DNA of 38,418 bases from Streptomyces aurantiacus JA 4570 (GCF_000414115.1 NZ_AOPZ01000456.1:1-38418); one strand, 5' to 3'; shown: positions 1-7,635, counted from the first letter of the stretch. Made by a program: numbers and translations. Notes: generated by a model not told the origin, from the sequence alone.

Positions 1-365
1 GGCGCGGCCCTCGGCGTCGGCGCCCTGATCCGGTGCCGTCGACGCCGGTGCTGTCGACGCCGGTGCCGTCGGCGTCGGCGCCCTGACCCGGCGCCCTGAC
101 CCGGCGTCGCCCCTCCCCTCCGCCGCGCGAGCGGAGCCGTCGTGGCGCGCGGTGGCGCGGCGTGGCACGCGATGGCGCGCGGTGATGCCGCCCCGGTGTC
201 ACACCTTCCTCCCGCGCCTCTCCCTGCGCCGCACGCACACCGTTGTGCCAACTTCTCGGCGCGCTGACACAGGGGTTTCCTGAACCGCCTCCAGCCGAAC
301 AGGCCCAGCTCAGAGCGGTACGCCACCGGCCTGTTGACGCGCCGTGTGGCCCGCCTCACTCGCTG
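1..365. other. Window edge, no assignable gene; GC-rich repeats
   Basis: The first 110 bases consist of degenerate repeats built from GTCGACGCCGGTG and GCGCCCTGACCCGGC. On the minus strand one frame reads as an Ala/Pro/Thr-rich low-complexity protein, so a gene could run off the left edge here, but no start, domain or ribosome binding site supports it. The rest of the segment, up to the repeat operator at 366, shows no convincing coding frame. Confidence 0.4.
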
Positions 366-430
366 TGGCATCACCTGTGCGCCACTGCCGCTTGCGTTGG
401 CGCCATGGTGATGCCATGCTGGCGTCATGA
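366..430. promoter_or_regulatory. Tandem 11-bp operator upstream of the DUF4097 gene
   Basis: Three copies of an 8-mer of the form TGRYGYCA start at exactly 11-bp intervals: TGGCGCCA at 398, TGATGCCA at 409 and TGGCGTCA at 420, each followed by TG. A further copy (TGGCATCA) starts at 366 and a weaker one (GTGCGCCAC) at 377. TGGCATCACC at 366-375 and GGTGATGCCA at 407-416 are exact reverse complements. One-turn phasing of short sites is typical of cooperative binding by ribbon-helix-helix or similar regulators. The regulator itself is not identified in the window. Confidence 0.6.
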
Positions 431-539
431 ACAGCACGGCTCCGGGGGCTGAGAACGCCGGCCCGCCGGAGTGACGCACAACAACCCACCGCCCGCTCCG
501 ACCGACGGGCCCGCACACCTCAGCCAGACAGGGACCGCC

Positions 540-1382
540 ATGCCTACTTTCGACACCCCCGAGCCCCTCTCCGCCATCGTCGAGTTCGAGTACGGAACGG
601 CCCGCGTCATCGCCGGCAAGCGCCTCGACACCGTCGTCTCCGTCCTGCCGACCGACGGCCGCCGGGACGCCGACGTGAAGGCCGCGGAGGAGATCCAGGT
701 CACCTGCGACAACGGCCGCCTGGAGATCAAGGGCTCCAAGAAGCGCTCTCTCTTCGGCAAGAGCGGCTCCGTGGAGCTCACCATCGAGCTGCCGGCCGGG
801 TCGGACGTCCGGGGCACGGCGCCCGCCGGTGTCTTCAGCGCCGAAGGCCGCCTCGGGGACTGCCGGTTCGAGTCCTCCGCCGGTGACATCCACGTCGCGG
901 AGGTGGGCGCCGCCTTCCTCAAGACCGAGCACGGCGACGTCCGCCTGGAGCGCGCCACGGGCGACGTGGAGGTGGACGCCGTGGGCCGGGTCGACCTGCG
1001 CACCGTCGCGGGCGCCGCCACCGTCAAGAACCTCTCGGGCGACACCACCATCGGCGAGGTCACCGGCGAGCTGCGCGCCCGCTCCTACTCGGGCAGCATC
1101 TCCGTGGGCGTCGCCCACGCCGGTGTCGACGCGAAGACGGAGAGCGGCACCATCCAGATCAGCGAGGTGGCCCGCGGCGAGGTCACCCTGACGACCGCCG
1201 CCGGCGGCATCGAGGTCGGTGTCCGCCAGTCCAGCGCGGCCTGGCTCGAAGTCAACTCCCAGGCGGGCACGGTCTACAACCAGATGGGCTCCACCGACGC
1301 CGCCGCGCCCGGCCCGGGCGCCGAGACCGTCAAGGTGACCGCCCGCACCAGCGTCGGCGACATCAAGATCCGCCGCGCCTGA
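540..1382 (+). CDS. DUF4097 family beta-strand-repeat protein
   Basis: This 280-residue protein is made largely of short repeated beta strands of the type (A/G)xxGDVxVxxxxGxxxLxT, for example around residues 120-240, as in DUF4097 adhesin-like beta-solenoid proteins. It has no signal peptide or membrane segment, so a cytoplasmic location is likely. I chose the ATG at 540 because AGGGAC lies just upstream; an in-frame GTG at 471 would add a Pro/Asn-rich tail without recognisable homology. The gene lies downstream of an 11-bp tandem-repeat operator and upstream of an ABC exporter with which it may be co-transcribed. Molecular function is unknown for the family. Confidence 0.85.
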   Translation: MPTFDTPEPLSAIVEFEYGTARVIAGKRLDTVVSVLPTDGRRDADVKAAEEIQVTCDNGRLEIKGSKKRSLFGKSGSVELTIELPAGSDVRGTAPAGVFSAEGRLGDCRFESSAGDIHVAEVGAAFLKTEHGDVRLERATGDVEVDAVGRVDLRTVAGAATVKNLSGDTTIGEVTGELRARSYSGSISVGVAHAGVDAKTESGTIQISEVARGEVTLTTAAGGIEVGVRQSSAAWLEVNSQAGTVYNQMGSTDAAAPGPGAETVKVTARTSVGDIKIRRA

Positions 1383-1396
1383 CGGCGGCCACGGCC

Positions 1397-1474
1397 ACGC
1401 AGGGCCTCGTCACCGCAGAGACGCGCAGGGCCTCGTCGACCACAGAGACGCGCAGGGCCCCGTGAACCACAGAG
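1397..1474 (+). repeat. Three imperfect 24-27 bp tandem repeats
   Basis: Units starting at 1397, 1421 and 1448 share the pattern ACGCGCAGGGCC then CACAGAG. They fill most of the gap between the DUF4097 gene and the ABC ATPase gene. No coding role is apparent; they may be a recent slippage product. Confidence 0.7.
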
Positions 1475-1517
1475 ACCGGCCTCGAATCAACTACGGAAGA
1501 AGCAAGGAGGCGGCACG

Positions 1518-2525
1518 ATGACTGCCACCACCGGTTTGATCGCCCCGCCGAAGGGGATCACCGCCCAGGGGTTGCGCAAGTCGTACGGCGAGAAGGTCGT
1601 ACTGGACGGGATCGACATCCAGGTCTCCGAAGGCACGGTCTTCGCCCTGCTCGGTCCGAACGGTGCGGGCAAGACCACCACCGTCCAGATCCTGACCACC
1701 CTGATCTCCCGCGACGGCGGAGAGGCCCGGGTCGCGGGCCACGACCTGGACCAGGAGCCGGACTCCGTCCGCGAATCCATCGGCGTCACCGGTCAGTTCG
1801 CCGCCGTCGACGGCCTGCTCACCGCCGAGGAGAACATCCTCCTCATCGCGGACCTGCTGCACCTGGACAAGGCCGAGGGCAAGCGCCGCGCCGCCGAGCT
1901 CCTGGAGCGCTTCGACCTCACCGAGGTCGCCAAGAAGCCCGCGTCCAACTTCTCCGGCGGCATGCGCCGCAAGCTCGACCTGGCGATGACCCTGGTCGGC
2001 AACCCCCAGGTCATCTTCCTGGACGAGCCCACGACGGGCCTCGACCCGCGCAGCCGCCGCACGATGTGGGAGATGATCCGCGGCCTCGTCGCCAGCGGCG
2101 TCACGATCTTCCTCACCACCCAGTACCTGGAAGAGGCCGACCAGCTGGCCGACCGGATCGCGGTCCTGGACGGCGGCAAGATCGTCGCCGAGGGCACCGC
2201 CGACGAGCTCAAGCGCCGCATCCCCGGCGGCCACATCCGCCTCCAGTTCAACGACGTCCAGCACATGGACGCCGCCGTCCAGCGCCTCGCGCTCTCCACG
2301 GTCACCCGTGACGACGAGTCGCTGAGCCTGCAGATCCCGAGCGACGGCTCCATCCCCGCCCTGCGCGCCGTCCTCGACGTCCTGGAGAGCTCCGGCATCC
2401 ACGCCGAGGCGCTCACCGTGCACACCCCCGACCTGGACGACGTGTTCCTCGCCCTGACGGGCCAGGACCGCAAGACCGCCACCACGGACGACAGCGCGAC
2501 CGCTGTGAAGGAGACCCAGCGATGA
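1518..2525 (+). CDS. ABC transporter ATP-binding protein, DrrA-type
   Basis: A 335-residue nucleotide-binding subunit of a drug-type ABC exporter. Walker A is GPNGAGKTTT near residue 50, the signature is NFSGGMRRK near 145, and Walker B is VIFLDEPTTGLD near 165, followed by an H-loop region with QYLEEADQLADR. The C-terminal extension ending in DLDDVFLALTG is typical of daunorubicin-resistance (DrrA) ATPases. The start is well placed behind an AGGAGG at about 1504. Its stop overlaps the permease start by 4 bp (ATGA), so the two are translationally coupled. Known relatives export hydrophobic compounds; the substrate cannot be told from sequence. Confidence 0.95.
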   Translation: MTATTGLIAPPKGITAQGLRKSYGEKVVLDGIDIQVSEGTVFALLGPNGAGKTTTVQILTTLISRDGGEARVAGHDLDQEPDSVRESIGVTGQFAAVDGLLTAEENILLIADLLHLDKAEGKRRAAELLERFDLTEVAKKPASNFSGGMRRKLDLAMTLVGNPQVIFLDEPTTGLDPRSRRTMWEMIRGLVASGVTIFLTTQYLEEADQLADRIAVLDGGKIVAEGTADELKRRIPGGHIRLQFNDVQHMDAAVQRLALSTVTRDDESLSLQIPSDGSIPALRAVLDVLESSGIHAEALTVHTPDLDDVFLALTGQDRKTATTDDSATAVKETQR

Positions 2526-3325
2526 GCACCAACTCGTACGCCGTGCGCGACTCGATGACGATGCTGCGCCGCAACCTCAAGCGCGCGCAGCGCTACCCGT
2601 CGATGACGATCTCGGTCGTCGCGATGCCGCTCCTGATGCTGCTGCTGTTCGTGTACGTCTTCGGCGGCGCCCTCGGCGGCGGGATCGACATCCCCGGTGT
2701 GAGCGGCAGCGGTGACCGCGGTGACTACATCAACTACGTCGTCCCCGGCATCCTGCTGATGACGATGACCGCGTCGGCCGTCCCCACGGCGGTGTCGGTG
2801 TGCTCGGACATGACCGAGGGCATCATCAACCGCTTCCGCACCATGGCGATCTCCAAGGCGTCGGTCCTGGTCGGCCATGTGATCGGCAATGTGATCCAGA
2901 CCGTGGTCGCCCTGGTCGTGGTCCTCGGTGTGGCGCTCGCGGTGGGCTTCCGTCCGAACGCCAACGTCGTGGAGTGGGTGGCCGCGATCGGCCTCCTGAT
3001 CTTCCTGGCCTTCGCCCTGGCCTGGCTGTCGGCGGCGATGGGTCTGGGGTCGGACAGCGTCGAGACCGCCTCCAACGCGCCGATGCCGCTGACGTTCCTG
3101 CCCTTCCTGGGCTCCGCGGTGGTCACGCCGGACTCGATGCCGACCGTTCTCCGCTGGTTCGCCGAGTACCAGCCCTTCACGCCGATGAACGAGACGCTGC
3201 GCGGCCTGCTGATGGGCACCGAGATCGGCAACGACGCCTGGATCGCCCTGGCCTGGCTGGCCGGCCTGTCCCTCCTCGGCTACCTGTGGGCCAAGTCCTC
3301 CTTCAACAAGGAAGCCAAGCGCTGA
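2522..3325 (+). CDS. ABC transporter permease, DrrB-type (ABC-2)
   Basis: A 267-residue integral membrane protein with about six hydrophobic segments, starting with a cytoplasmic basic N-terminus (LRRNLKRAQRYP) and a first helix at roughly residues 25-45. The ABC-2 core contains the typical NYVVPGILLMT stretch and, near the C-terminus, the EYQPFTPMNETLRGLL segment characteristic of DrrB permeases. It forms the membrane half of the exporter encoded with the upstream ATPase, with a 4-bp coupled overlap. A strong hairpin terminator follows. Confidence 0.95.
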   Translation: MSTNSYAVRDSMTMLRRNLKRAQRYPSMTISVVAMPLLMLLLFVYVFGGALGGGIDIPGVSGSGDRGDYINYVVPGILLMTMTASAVPTAVSVCSDMTEGIINRFRTMAISKASVLVGHVIGNVIQTVVALVVVLGVALAVGFRPNANVVEWVAAIGLLIFLAFALAWLSAAMGLGSDSVETASNAPMPLTFLPFLGSAVVTPDSMPTVLRWFAEYQPFTPMNETLRGLLMGTEIGNDAWIALAWLAGLSLLGYLWAKSSFNKEAKR

Positions 3326-3390
3326 CGAGGGCCCGGCGCGCACTCCAGCACCGCCGGAAACCCGACCGCACACCTCAAGACCGCACCCCT

Positions 3391-3429
3391 CAAGTGGGCG
3401 GCTTCCCGACCGGGGAAGCCGCCCACTTG
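3391..3429 (+). terminator. Rho-independent-like hairpin after the ABC operon
   Basis: A perfect 17-bp stem (3391-3407 with 3413-3429) closes a 5-nt loop. It separates the ABC exporter genes from the methyltransferase gene. No long T tract follows, as is usual in Streptomyces. Confidence 0.9.
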
Positions 3430-3484
3430 TAGCGTGTGCCCGCGCGTACGCGACCCGAGGGCGGCACGGACGACGGGAGTGGAC

Positions 3485-4327
3485 ATGACCGTGGGCTGGG
3501 AGTGGGACGACGCGCTGTTTCTGGGGGCGGCCCCCTATTACCGGCGCGGGCGGCTCCCGTACGCGCCGGGCCTCGCCGACGCGCTCGCCGAGGCGCTGGA
3601 ACTCGACGGCCGGGGACGGCTCATCGACATGGGGTGCGGCCCCGGCACCCTCGCCGTGCCCCTGGCCCACCTGTTCGGCGAGGTGGTCGGCGTGGACCCG
3701 GACAGCGGGATGATCGCCGAGGCCGGGCGGGCCGCGGCCGAGGCGGGCGTGGCGGGGAAGGCGCGATGGGTCCTGGCCAGGGCCGAGGAACTCCCCGACG
3801 ACCTGGGCACGTTCACCGTCGCGACCTTCGCCCAGTCCTTCCACTGGATGGACCGCGACCTGGTGGCGGCGAAGGTCAGGGGCCTGCTCCGCCCGGGCGG
3901 AGCCCTGGTCCACGTCTCGGACCTGAAGACGGAGCCCGACACCGCCGACCCTGTCGAGGGCCTGCCGCACCCGGCTGTTCCGTACGAGGCGATGGACGAG
4001 CTGGTCCGGCGGTATCTGGGCCCGGTCCGGCGGGCCGGCCGCGGGCTGCTGCCCCAGGGGACACCCGGCGGCGAGGCCGAGGTGTACGCCCGGGCGGGGT
4101 TCTCCGGCCCGCGGCGACTCGTCGTCCCCGGTGGGCAGGCGCTGGTACGCACCCGGGACGACGTCGTCGCGGGCGTGTTCTCGCGGTCCTTCTCGGCCCC
4201 GCACCTCTTCGGCGAGCGCCGGGCCGCCTTCGAGGCGGACCTCGACCGGCTGCTGCGGGAGGCTTCCCCGTCGGGCCGGTTCTCCGAACGCCTGCCGGGG
4301 ACCGAGGCCGTCGTCTGGCGCGCGTGA
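3485..4327 (+). CDS. Class I SAM-dependent methyltransferase
   Basis: A 280-residue protein with the Rossmann motif I LIDMGCGPGTLAVPLA (about residues 42-57), an acidic motif II VVGVDPDSGM, and FAQSFHWMD plus LLRPGGALVHVSD as post-I motifs. These are hallmarks of UbiE/Methyltransf_11-type small-molecule methyltransferases. The start could be the ATG at 3485 or the GTG two codons earlier; both follow GGGAG. The substrate is not predictable. It is preceded by a terminator and followed by the AhpD/ECF41 pair, which has its own candidate promoter, so it is probably monocistronic. Confidence 0.88.
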   Translation: MTVGWEWDDALFLGAAPYYRRGRLPYAPGLADALAEALELDGRGRLIDMGCGPGTLAVPLAHLFGEVVGVDPDSGMIAEAGRAAAEAGVAGKARWVLARAEELPDDLGTFTVATFAQSFHWMDRDLVAAKVRGLLRPGGALVHVSDLKTEPDTADPVEGLPHPAVPYEAMDELVRRYLGPVRRAGRGLLPQGTPGGEAEVYARAGFSGPRRLVVPGGQALVRTRDDVVAGVFSRSFSAPHLFGERRAAFEADLDRLLREASPSGRFSERLPGTEAVVWRA

Positions 4328-4337
4328 GCGGGTGTCG

Positions 4338-4364
4338 TGTCACATCCACCCACCCGCCGGTGTC
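4338..4364 (+). promoter_or_regulatory. Candidate ECF41 sigma-factor promoter
   Basis: TGTCACA at 4338-4344 is followed after 16 nt by TGTC at 4361-4364. The published ECF41 target promoter has TGTCACA as the -35 element and CGTC as the -10 element, so the match is exact at -35 and one base off at -10. It lies 74 bp before the AhpD-like gene coupled to an ECF41 sigma gene, where autoregulatory promoters of this group are usually found. Confidence 0.65.
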
Positions 4365-4437
4365 TTCATGTCGTACGCGTACGCAGCACACGTACGCGGC
4401 AGACATCCGAAGCACACGTATATGGAGGCCGGCCACC

Positions 4438-5022
4438 ATGGCGCTACGCATTCCGAAGGCGGAACTTCCCACCGAGCTCAGCGAGACGATGATCGAGCAG
4501 TTCGGCGCCGTGCCCGAGCCCTTCGAGGTGACCGGGCACAACCCCAAGGTCTCCGCGGACTCCGCGGAGATCGGCGGCAGGGTGAACGCCTGGGACATGG
4601 CCGACGAGGGGCTCAAGACGTTCGCGCACATGGCGGTCGCCGCGCAGGTCGGCTGCAGCTGGTGCCTCGACATCAACTACTTCCAGGCGCTGCACAAGGA
4701 CCTGGACCTGGCCAAGGCGAGCCAGGTGCCGCGCTGGCGGGAGTCGGAGGTGTTCACACCGCTGGAGCGGGACGTACTCGCGTACGCGGAGGCCATGACG
4801 AACACGCCGCCGACCGTCACCGACGAGCTGTACGCGGGCCTGCTGGAGCGGCTCGGCCCGGCGGCGATGGTCGAACTGACCGCGGCGATCGGCTTCGCCA
4901 ACATGTCGACCAGGAACAACTCGGCGCACGGGATCACCTCGCAGGGCTTCTCGGCCGCGTGCGAGATCCCGCTGGCCGCGCGCCCACGGACGCCCGGGGC
5001 AGAGGCGACGTCCGCCGCATGA
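4438..5022 (+). CDS. Carboxymuconolactone decarboxylase / AhpD-like protein
   Basis: A 194-residue all-helical protein of the CMD/AhpD superfamily. The redox motif is C73-S-W-C76, in the context VGCSWCLDIN. AhpD enzymes have CxxCxxxH; here the position of the His is Asn80, which suggests altered thiol chemistry. Members act as alkylhydroperoxidase partners or thiol-disulfide proteins. The start ATG follows GGAGG at about 4424. The stop overlaps the sigma-factor start by 4 bp (ATGA). CMD-like genes are the classic genomic partners of ECF41 sigma factors, so this is probably the main regulon member of the next gene. Confidence 0.9.
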   Translation: MALRIPKAELPTELSETMIEQFGAVPEPFEVTGHNPKVSADSAEIGGRVNAWDMADEGLKTFAHMAVAAQVGCSWCLDINYFQALHKDLDLAKASQVPRWRESEVFTPLERDVLAYAEAMTNTPPTVTDELYAGLLERLGPAAMVELTAAIGFANMSTRNNSAHGITSQGFSAACEIPLAARPRTPGAEATSAA

Positions 5023-5894
5023 CCGGCCACCCGGACGCCGATCCTTACGTCACCCATCGCACCCTGCTGTTCACGGTCGCCTACGAGATGCTCGGGTCGG
5101 CGGCCGACGCGGAGGACGTGCTGCAGGAGTCCTGGCTGCGGTGGGCAGGCGTGGACCGGTCGCAGGTGCGTGACCCGCGGGCGTATCTCGTCCGGCTCGT
5201 CACGCGGCAGGCGCTCAACCGGCTGCGGACGCTGTCCCGCAGCCGCGAGGACTACGTCGGCGAGTGGCTGCCGGAACCACTGCTGACCAGCCCGGACGTC
5301 GCCGAGGACGTGGAGCTCGCGGAGAGCGTCTCGATCGCGATGCTGACTGTGCTCGAGACGCTCGGGCCCACGGAGCGGGCGGTGTTCGTGCTGCGCGAGG
5401 TCTTCGAGATGGCCCACGGCGAGATCGCCGAGGCCATCGGGAAGTCCCCGGCGGCGGTGCGGCAGATCGCGCGCCGGGCCCGCGAGCACGTGGCGGCCCG
5501 GCGGCCACGGGTGCGGGTGAGCCGCTCGGAGCAGCAGGCCGTGGTGGAGCGGTTCCTGCTCGCCCTGCGGACCGGGCGGCTGCGCGAACTCCTCGCCGTC
5601 ATGGCCCCGGACGTGGTCCTGATCACCGACGGCGGCGGAGTCGTGCCGGCGGCGCTCGCCCCGCTGCACGGCGCCGAGACGGTGGCGAAGCTGCTCGCCC
5701 GCGCGAACCGGGCGCCCGCCTTCGAGGCGACGGGCGTCTGGCTCAACGGCGAGCCCGCGGGCCGCCTCGACCTCGACGGCGAGCCGACCACGGTGAGCCT
5801 CACGGTGGAGCACGGCCGGATCACCCGGATCCACGTGGTCCGAAACCCGCACAAGCTGACCCGCCTCGACGAACCGGCCGAACTGGCCCGGTAG
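5019..5894 (+). CDS. ECF41-group RNA polymerase sigma factor (SigJ-like)
   Basis: A 291-residue ECF sigma factor. Region 2 includes AEDVLQESWLRW (about 31-42), region 4 has the helix-turn-helix near FEMAHGEIAEAIGKSPAAVRQ, and a SnoaL-like C-terminal domain follows from about residue 170. Two ECF41 signatures are visible: YVGEWLPEP (79-87) in the linker and NPHKL near 276-280, close to the family's NPDKL. In this group the fused C-terminal domain regulates the sigma activity in place of an anti-sigma factor. Translationally coupled to the AhpD-like gene. The inducing signal is unknown. Confidence 0.93.
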   Translation: MTGHPDADPYVTHRTLLFTVAYEMLGSAADAEDVLQESWLRWAGVDRSQVRDPRAYLVRLVTRQALNRLRTLSRSREDYVGEWLPEPLLTSPDVAEDVELAESVSIAMLTVLETLGPTERAVFVLREVFEMAHGEIAEAIGKSPAAVRQIARRAREHVAARRPRVRVSRSEQQAVVERFLLALRTGRLRELLAVMAPDVVLITDGGGVVPAALAPLHGAETVAKLLARANRAPAFEATGVWLNGEPAGRLDLDGEPTTVSLTVEHGRITRIHVVRNPHKLTRLDEPAELAR

Positions 5895-5969
5895 CCGAGC
5901 TCGACGCGGGCGGCCCGCCCGCTGTCGAGCTTCGGCTCACGGGGCACCCCGGCGTGGCGTAGCGCACTT

Positions 5970-5989
5970 TTGCAAGCGGGTGCTTGCAA
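5970..5989. promoter_or_regulatory. Palindromic operator upstream of the XRE regulator
   Basis: TTGCAAGC and GCTTGCAA form a perfect 8-bp inverted repeat around a 4-nt centre, 31 bp before the XRE regulator start. Its size and symmetry suit a dimeric helix-turn-helix repressor, so autoregulation is the simplest reading. It is not followed by a T tract and lies upstream of a gene, which argues against a terminator. Confidence 0.6.
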
Positions 5990-6020
5990 TAGTTAGCGGA
6001 GTGCGTGCAGTATCGGACGC

Positions 6021-6536
6021 ATGGCATCGCTCAACGTCGGCAATCTCGGAGAGTATCTGCGCGAGCAGCGGCGCAACGCCCAGCTCTCGCTCAGGCAGCT
6101 CGCCGATGCCGCCGGGGTGTCCAATCCGTATCTGAGCCAGATCGAGCGCGGGCTGCGCAAGCCGAGCGCCGAGGTGCTGCAGCAGGTCGCCAAGGCGCTG
6201 CGGATCTCCGCCGAGACGCTGTACGTCCGGGCCGGGATCCTCGACGAGAAGGAGCGGGACGAGCTGGAGACGCGCGCCGTCATCCTCGCCGACCCGTCCA
6301 TCAACGAGCGGCAGAAGCAGGTGCTCCTGCAGATCTACGAGTCGTTCCGCAAGGAGAACGGCTTCGTCACCTCTTCGTACGCGGACGAGACCTCTTCGTA
6401 CGCGGACGACGGCACCGCCTCGTACGCGGACGACACCGCCCCGGCCCCGTCCCAGAACGGCGCCCGGGGCGCCGCCGACACCTCCGCTGACGGCTCCCGC
6501 ACGGCCGACGGCGACGACGCCGAACCCTCAAGCTGA
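6021..6536 (+). CDS. XRE-family DNA-binding regulator
   Basis: A 171-residue protein whose N-terminal helix-turn-helix (about residues 9-66) reads GEYLREQRRNAQLSLRQLAD, then GVSNPYLSQIERGLRKPS, a textbook XRE/Cro fold. The C-terminal third is acidic and low-complexity, with three tandem copies of (T)SSYAD(D/E) at residues 117-138 encoded by a 21-bp DNA repeat. It sits just upstream of an HBHA-like gene and a DUF2516 gene, the same order as Rv0474-Rv0476 of M. tuberculosis, so it probably regulates itself and that neighbour. A palindromic site lies upstream. Confidence 0.93.
   Translation: MASLNVGNLGEYLREQRRNAQLSLRQLADAAGVSNPYLSQIERGLRKPSAEVLQQVAKALRISAETLYVRAGILDEKERDELETRAVILADPSINERQKQVLLQIYESFRKENGFVTSSYADETSSYADDGTASYADDTAPAPSQNGARGAADTSADGSRTADGDDAEPSS
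6369..6434 (+). repeat. In-frame 21-bp coding tandem repeat
   Basis: A 20-bp sequence starting at 6369 recurs exactly at 6390, and a third, partly diverged copy with the same core (TCGTACGCGGACGA) follows after a one-codon insertion. Because the period is a multiple of three, copy-number change would keep the XRE reading frame. Confidence 0.85.
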
Positions 6537-6566
6537 AGCGAACCCCAATCCGGGAGGACCATCGCC

Positions 6567-7172
6567 ATGGCCATCACCGACGACGTGCGCAAGACCTTCA
6601 CCGACCCCAAGCCGCTCTACTTCGTCGCGGGCGGCGCCGACCTCGCGTACCAGCAGGCCAAGAAGGTGCCCGGCCTCATCGAGCAGCTCGCCGCCGAGGC
6701 CCCGTCCCGGATCGACGCGGTGGTCAGGACCGACCCCAAGGAGGTCCAGGACAAGGCCGCGGCGCGCGCCAAGGAGGCGCGTGAGGCCCTCCAGGCCAAG
6801 TTCGGCGAGCTCGTCAGCCTCGTCGACACCGACCTGAAGAAGCTCGGCGAGAGCGCCCAGGACCTGGCCCTGCGCGGCGTCGGCGTCGCCATCGAGTACA
6901 CGGTCCAGGCGCGCGAGAAGTACGACCAGGTCGCCGAGCACGGCGAGCAGGCCGCCGACGAGCTCGTCGAACTGGCCGACTCGGTCGAGCCGGACGGCGG
7001 GGCGACGACCGAGGAGGGCGCCTCCGCGTCCGCCTCCTCGTCCGACTCGGGCTCCGGCTCCGGCGCGCAGGACAAGAGCGCGACCGCCACGGCCGGCAAG
7101 CCCGCCGCGGCCAAGAAGCCCGCCGCCAAGAAGACGACGGCGAAGAAGACCACGCCGCCGTCCGCCAAGTAG
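6567..7172 (+). CDS. HBHA-like coiled-coil protein with Lys/Ala-rich tail
   Basis: A 201-residue protein with no signal peptide: a helical, charged region at about residues 30-140, a Ser/Gly-rich linker, then a Lys-Ala-Pro tail (residues about 172-201: AAKKPAAKK, TTAKKTT). This architecture matches mycobacterial heparin-binding haemagglutinin (Rv0475), whose tail binds polyanions, and the flanking XRE and DUF2516 genes match too. In a free-living Streptomyces an adhesin role is uncertain; association with membrane, polyphosphate or nucleic acid is equally possible. GGGAGG at about 6551 supports the start. Confidence 0.8.
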   Translation: MAITDDVRKTFTDPKPLYFVAGGADLAYQQAKKVPGLIEQLAAEAPSRIDAVVRTDPKEVQDKAAARAKEAREALQAKFGELVSLVDTDLKKLGESAQDLALRGVGVAIEYTVQAREKYDQVAEHGEQAADELVELADSVEPDGGATTEEGASASASSSDSGSGSGAQDKSATATAGKPAAAKKPAAKKTTAKKTTPPSAK

Positions 7173-7195
7173 CGGGGCCCCCGCGTCGGATGCGC

Positions 7196-7226
7196 CGGGC
7201 CGGGCACTCTCGGAGTGCCCGGCCCG
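7196..7226 (+). terminator. Hairpin terminator after the HBHA-like gene
   Basis: A perfect 14-bp stem (7196-7209 with 7213-7226) closes a TCG loop. It separates the XRE/HBHA-like unit from the DUF2516 gene, which must then use its own promoter or readthrough. Confidence 0.9.
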
Positions 7227-7284
7227 TTGTCGGGGTAAGCGGGTACGGTGACTGCGTACGTCGCGTAGGGATACGCCGAGACTG

Positions 7285-7635
7285 GTGGTGGACGTTGTGC
7301 TGATGCAGGGGTTCGCGAACCTCATGTGGCTGCTGTCGCTGGCCCTGATCGTGTTCAGCGGCTTCGCGCTGCTCGACGCCGCGATCCGGCGGGAGGACGC
7401 CTACCGCGCGGCGGACAAGAAGACCAAGCCGTTCTGGCTGATCATCCTCGGGCTCGCCTTCGTGGTGAACCTGCTCTTCCCGATCCTGTCCTTCCTGCCC
7501 ATCATCGGCCTCATCGCGACCATCGTGTACATGGTCGACGTGCGCCCGGCGCTGCGGCAGATCACCGGCGGGGGCGGCGGCCGCCGCGGCTCCAGCAGCG
7601 ACGGTCCGTACGGGCCGTACAACGGCGGTCGGTGA
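7285..7635 (+). CDS. DUF2516 family small membrane protein
   Basis: A 116-residue protein with two strongly hydrophobic stretches (about residues 10-28 and 50-85), separated by a charged loop with RREDAYRAADKKTKPFW, and a Gly/Tyr-rich hydrophilic tail. This is the DUF2516 pattern, and the gene occupies the same place as Rv0476 beside hbhA. The start is uncertain: GTG at 7285 or 7288, or ATG at 7303, with no clear Shine-Dalgarno. Function unknown. Confidence 0.88.
   Translation: MVDVVLMQGFANLMWLLSLALIVFSGFALLDAAIRREDAYRAADKKTKPFWLIILGLAFVVNLLFPILSFLPIIGLIATIVYMVDVRPALRQITGGGGGRRGSSSDGPYGPYNGGR

Noticed and set aside
471..539. GTG start at 471 for the DUF4097 protein
   Set aside because: The added residues are low-complexity and the ATG at 540 has the better ribosome binding site.
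1793..4204. Open frame of about 800 codons on the minus strand
   Set aside because: It runs antisense through the ABC exporter and methyltransferase genes, has Arg/Gly/His-rich composition typical of antisense high-GC frames, and no domain or ribosome binding site.
3436..4437. Extension of the AhpD-like frame upstream to 3436
   Set aside because: The upstream part is a shadow of the methyltransferase gene; the ATG at 4438 with GGAGG fits the family N-terminus.
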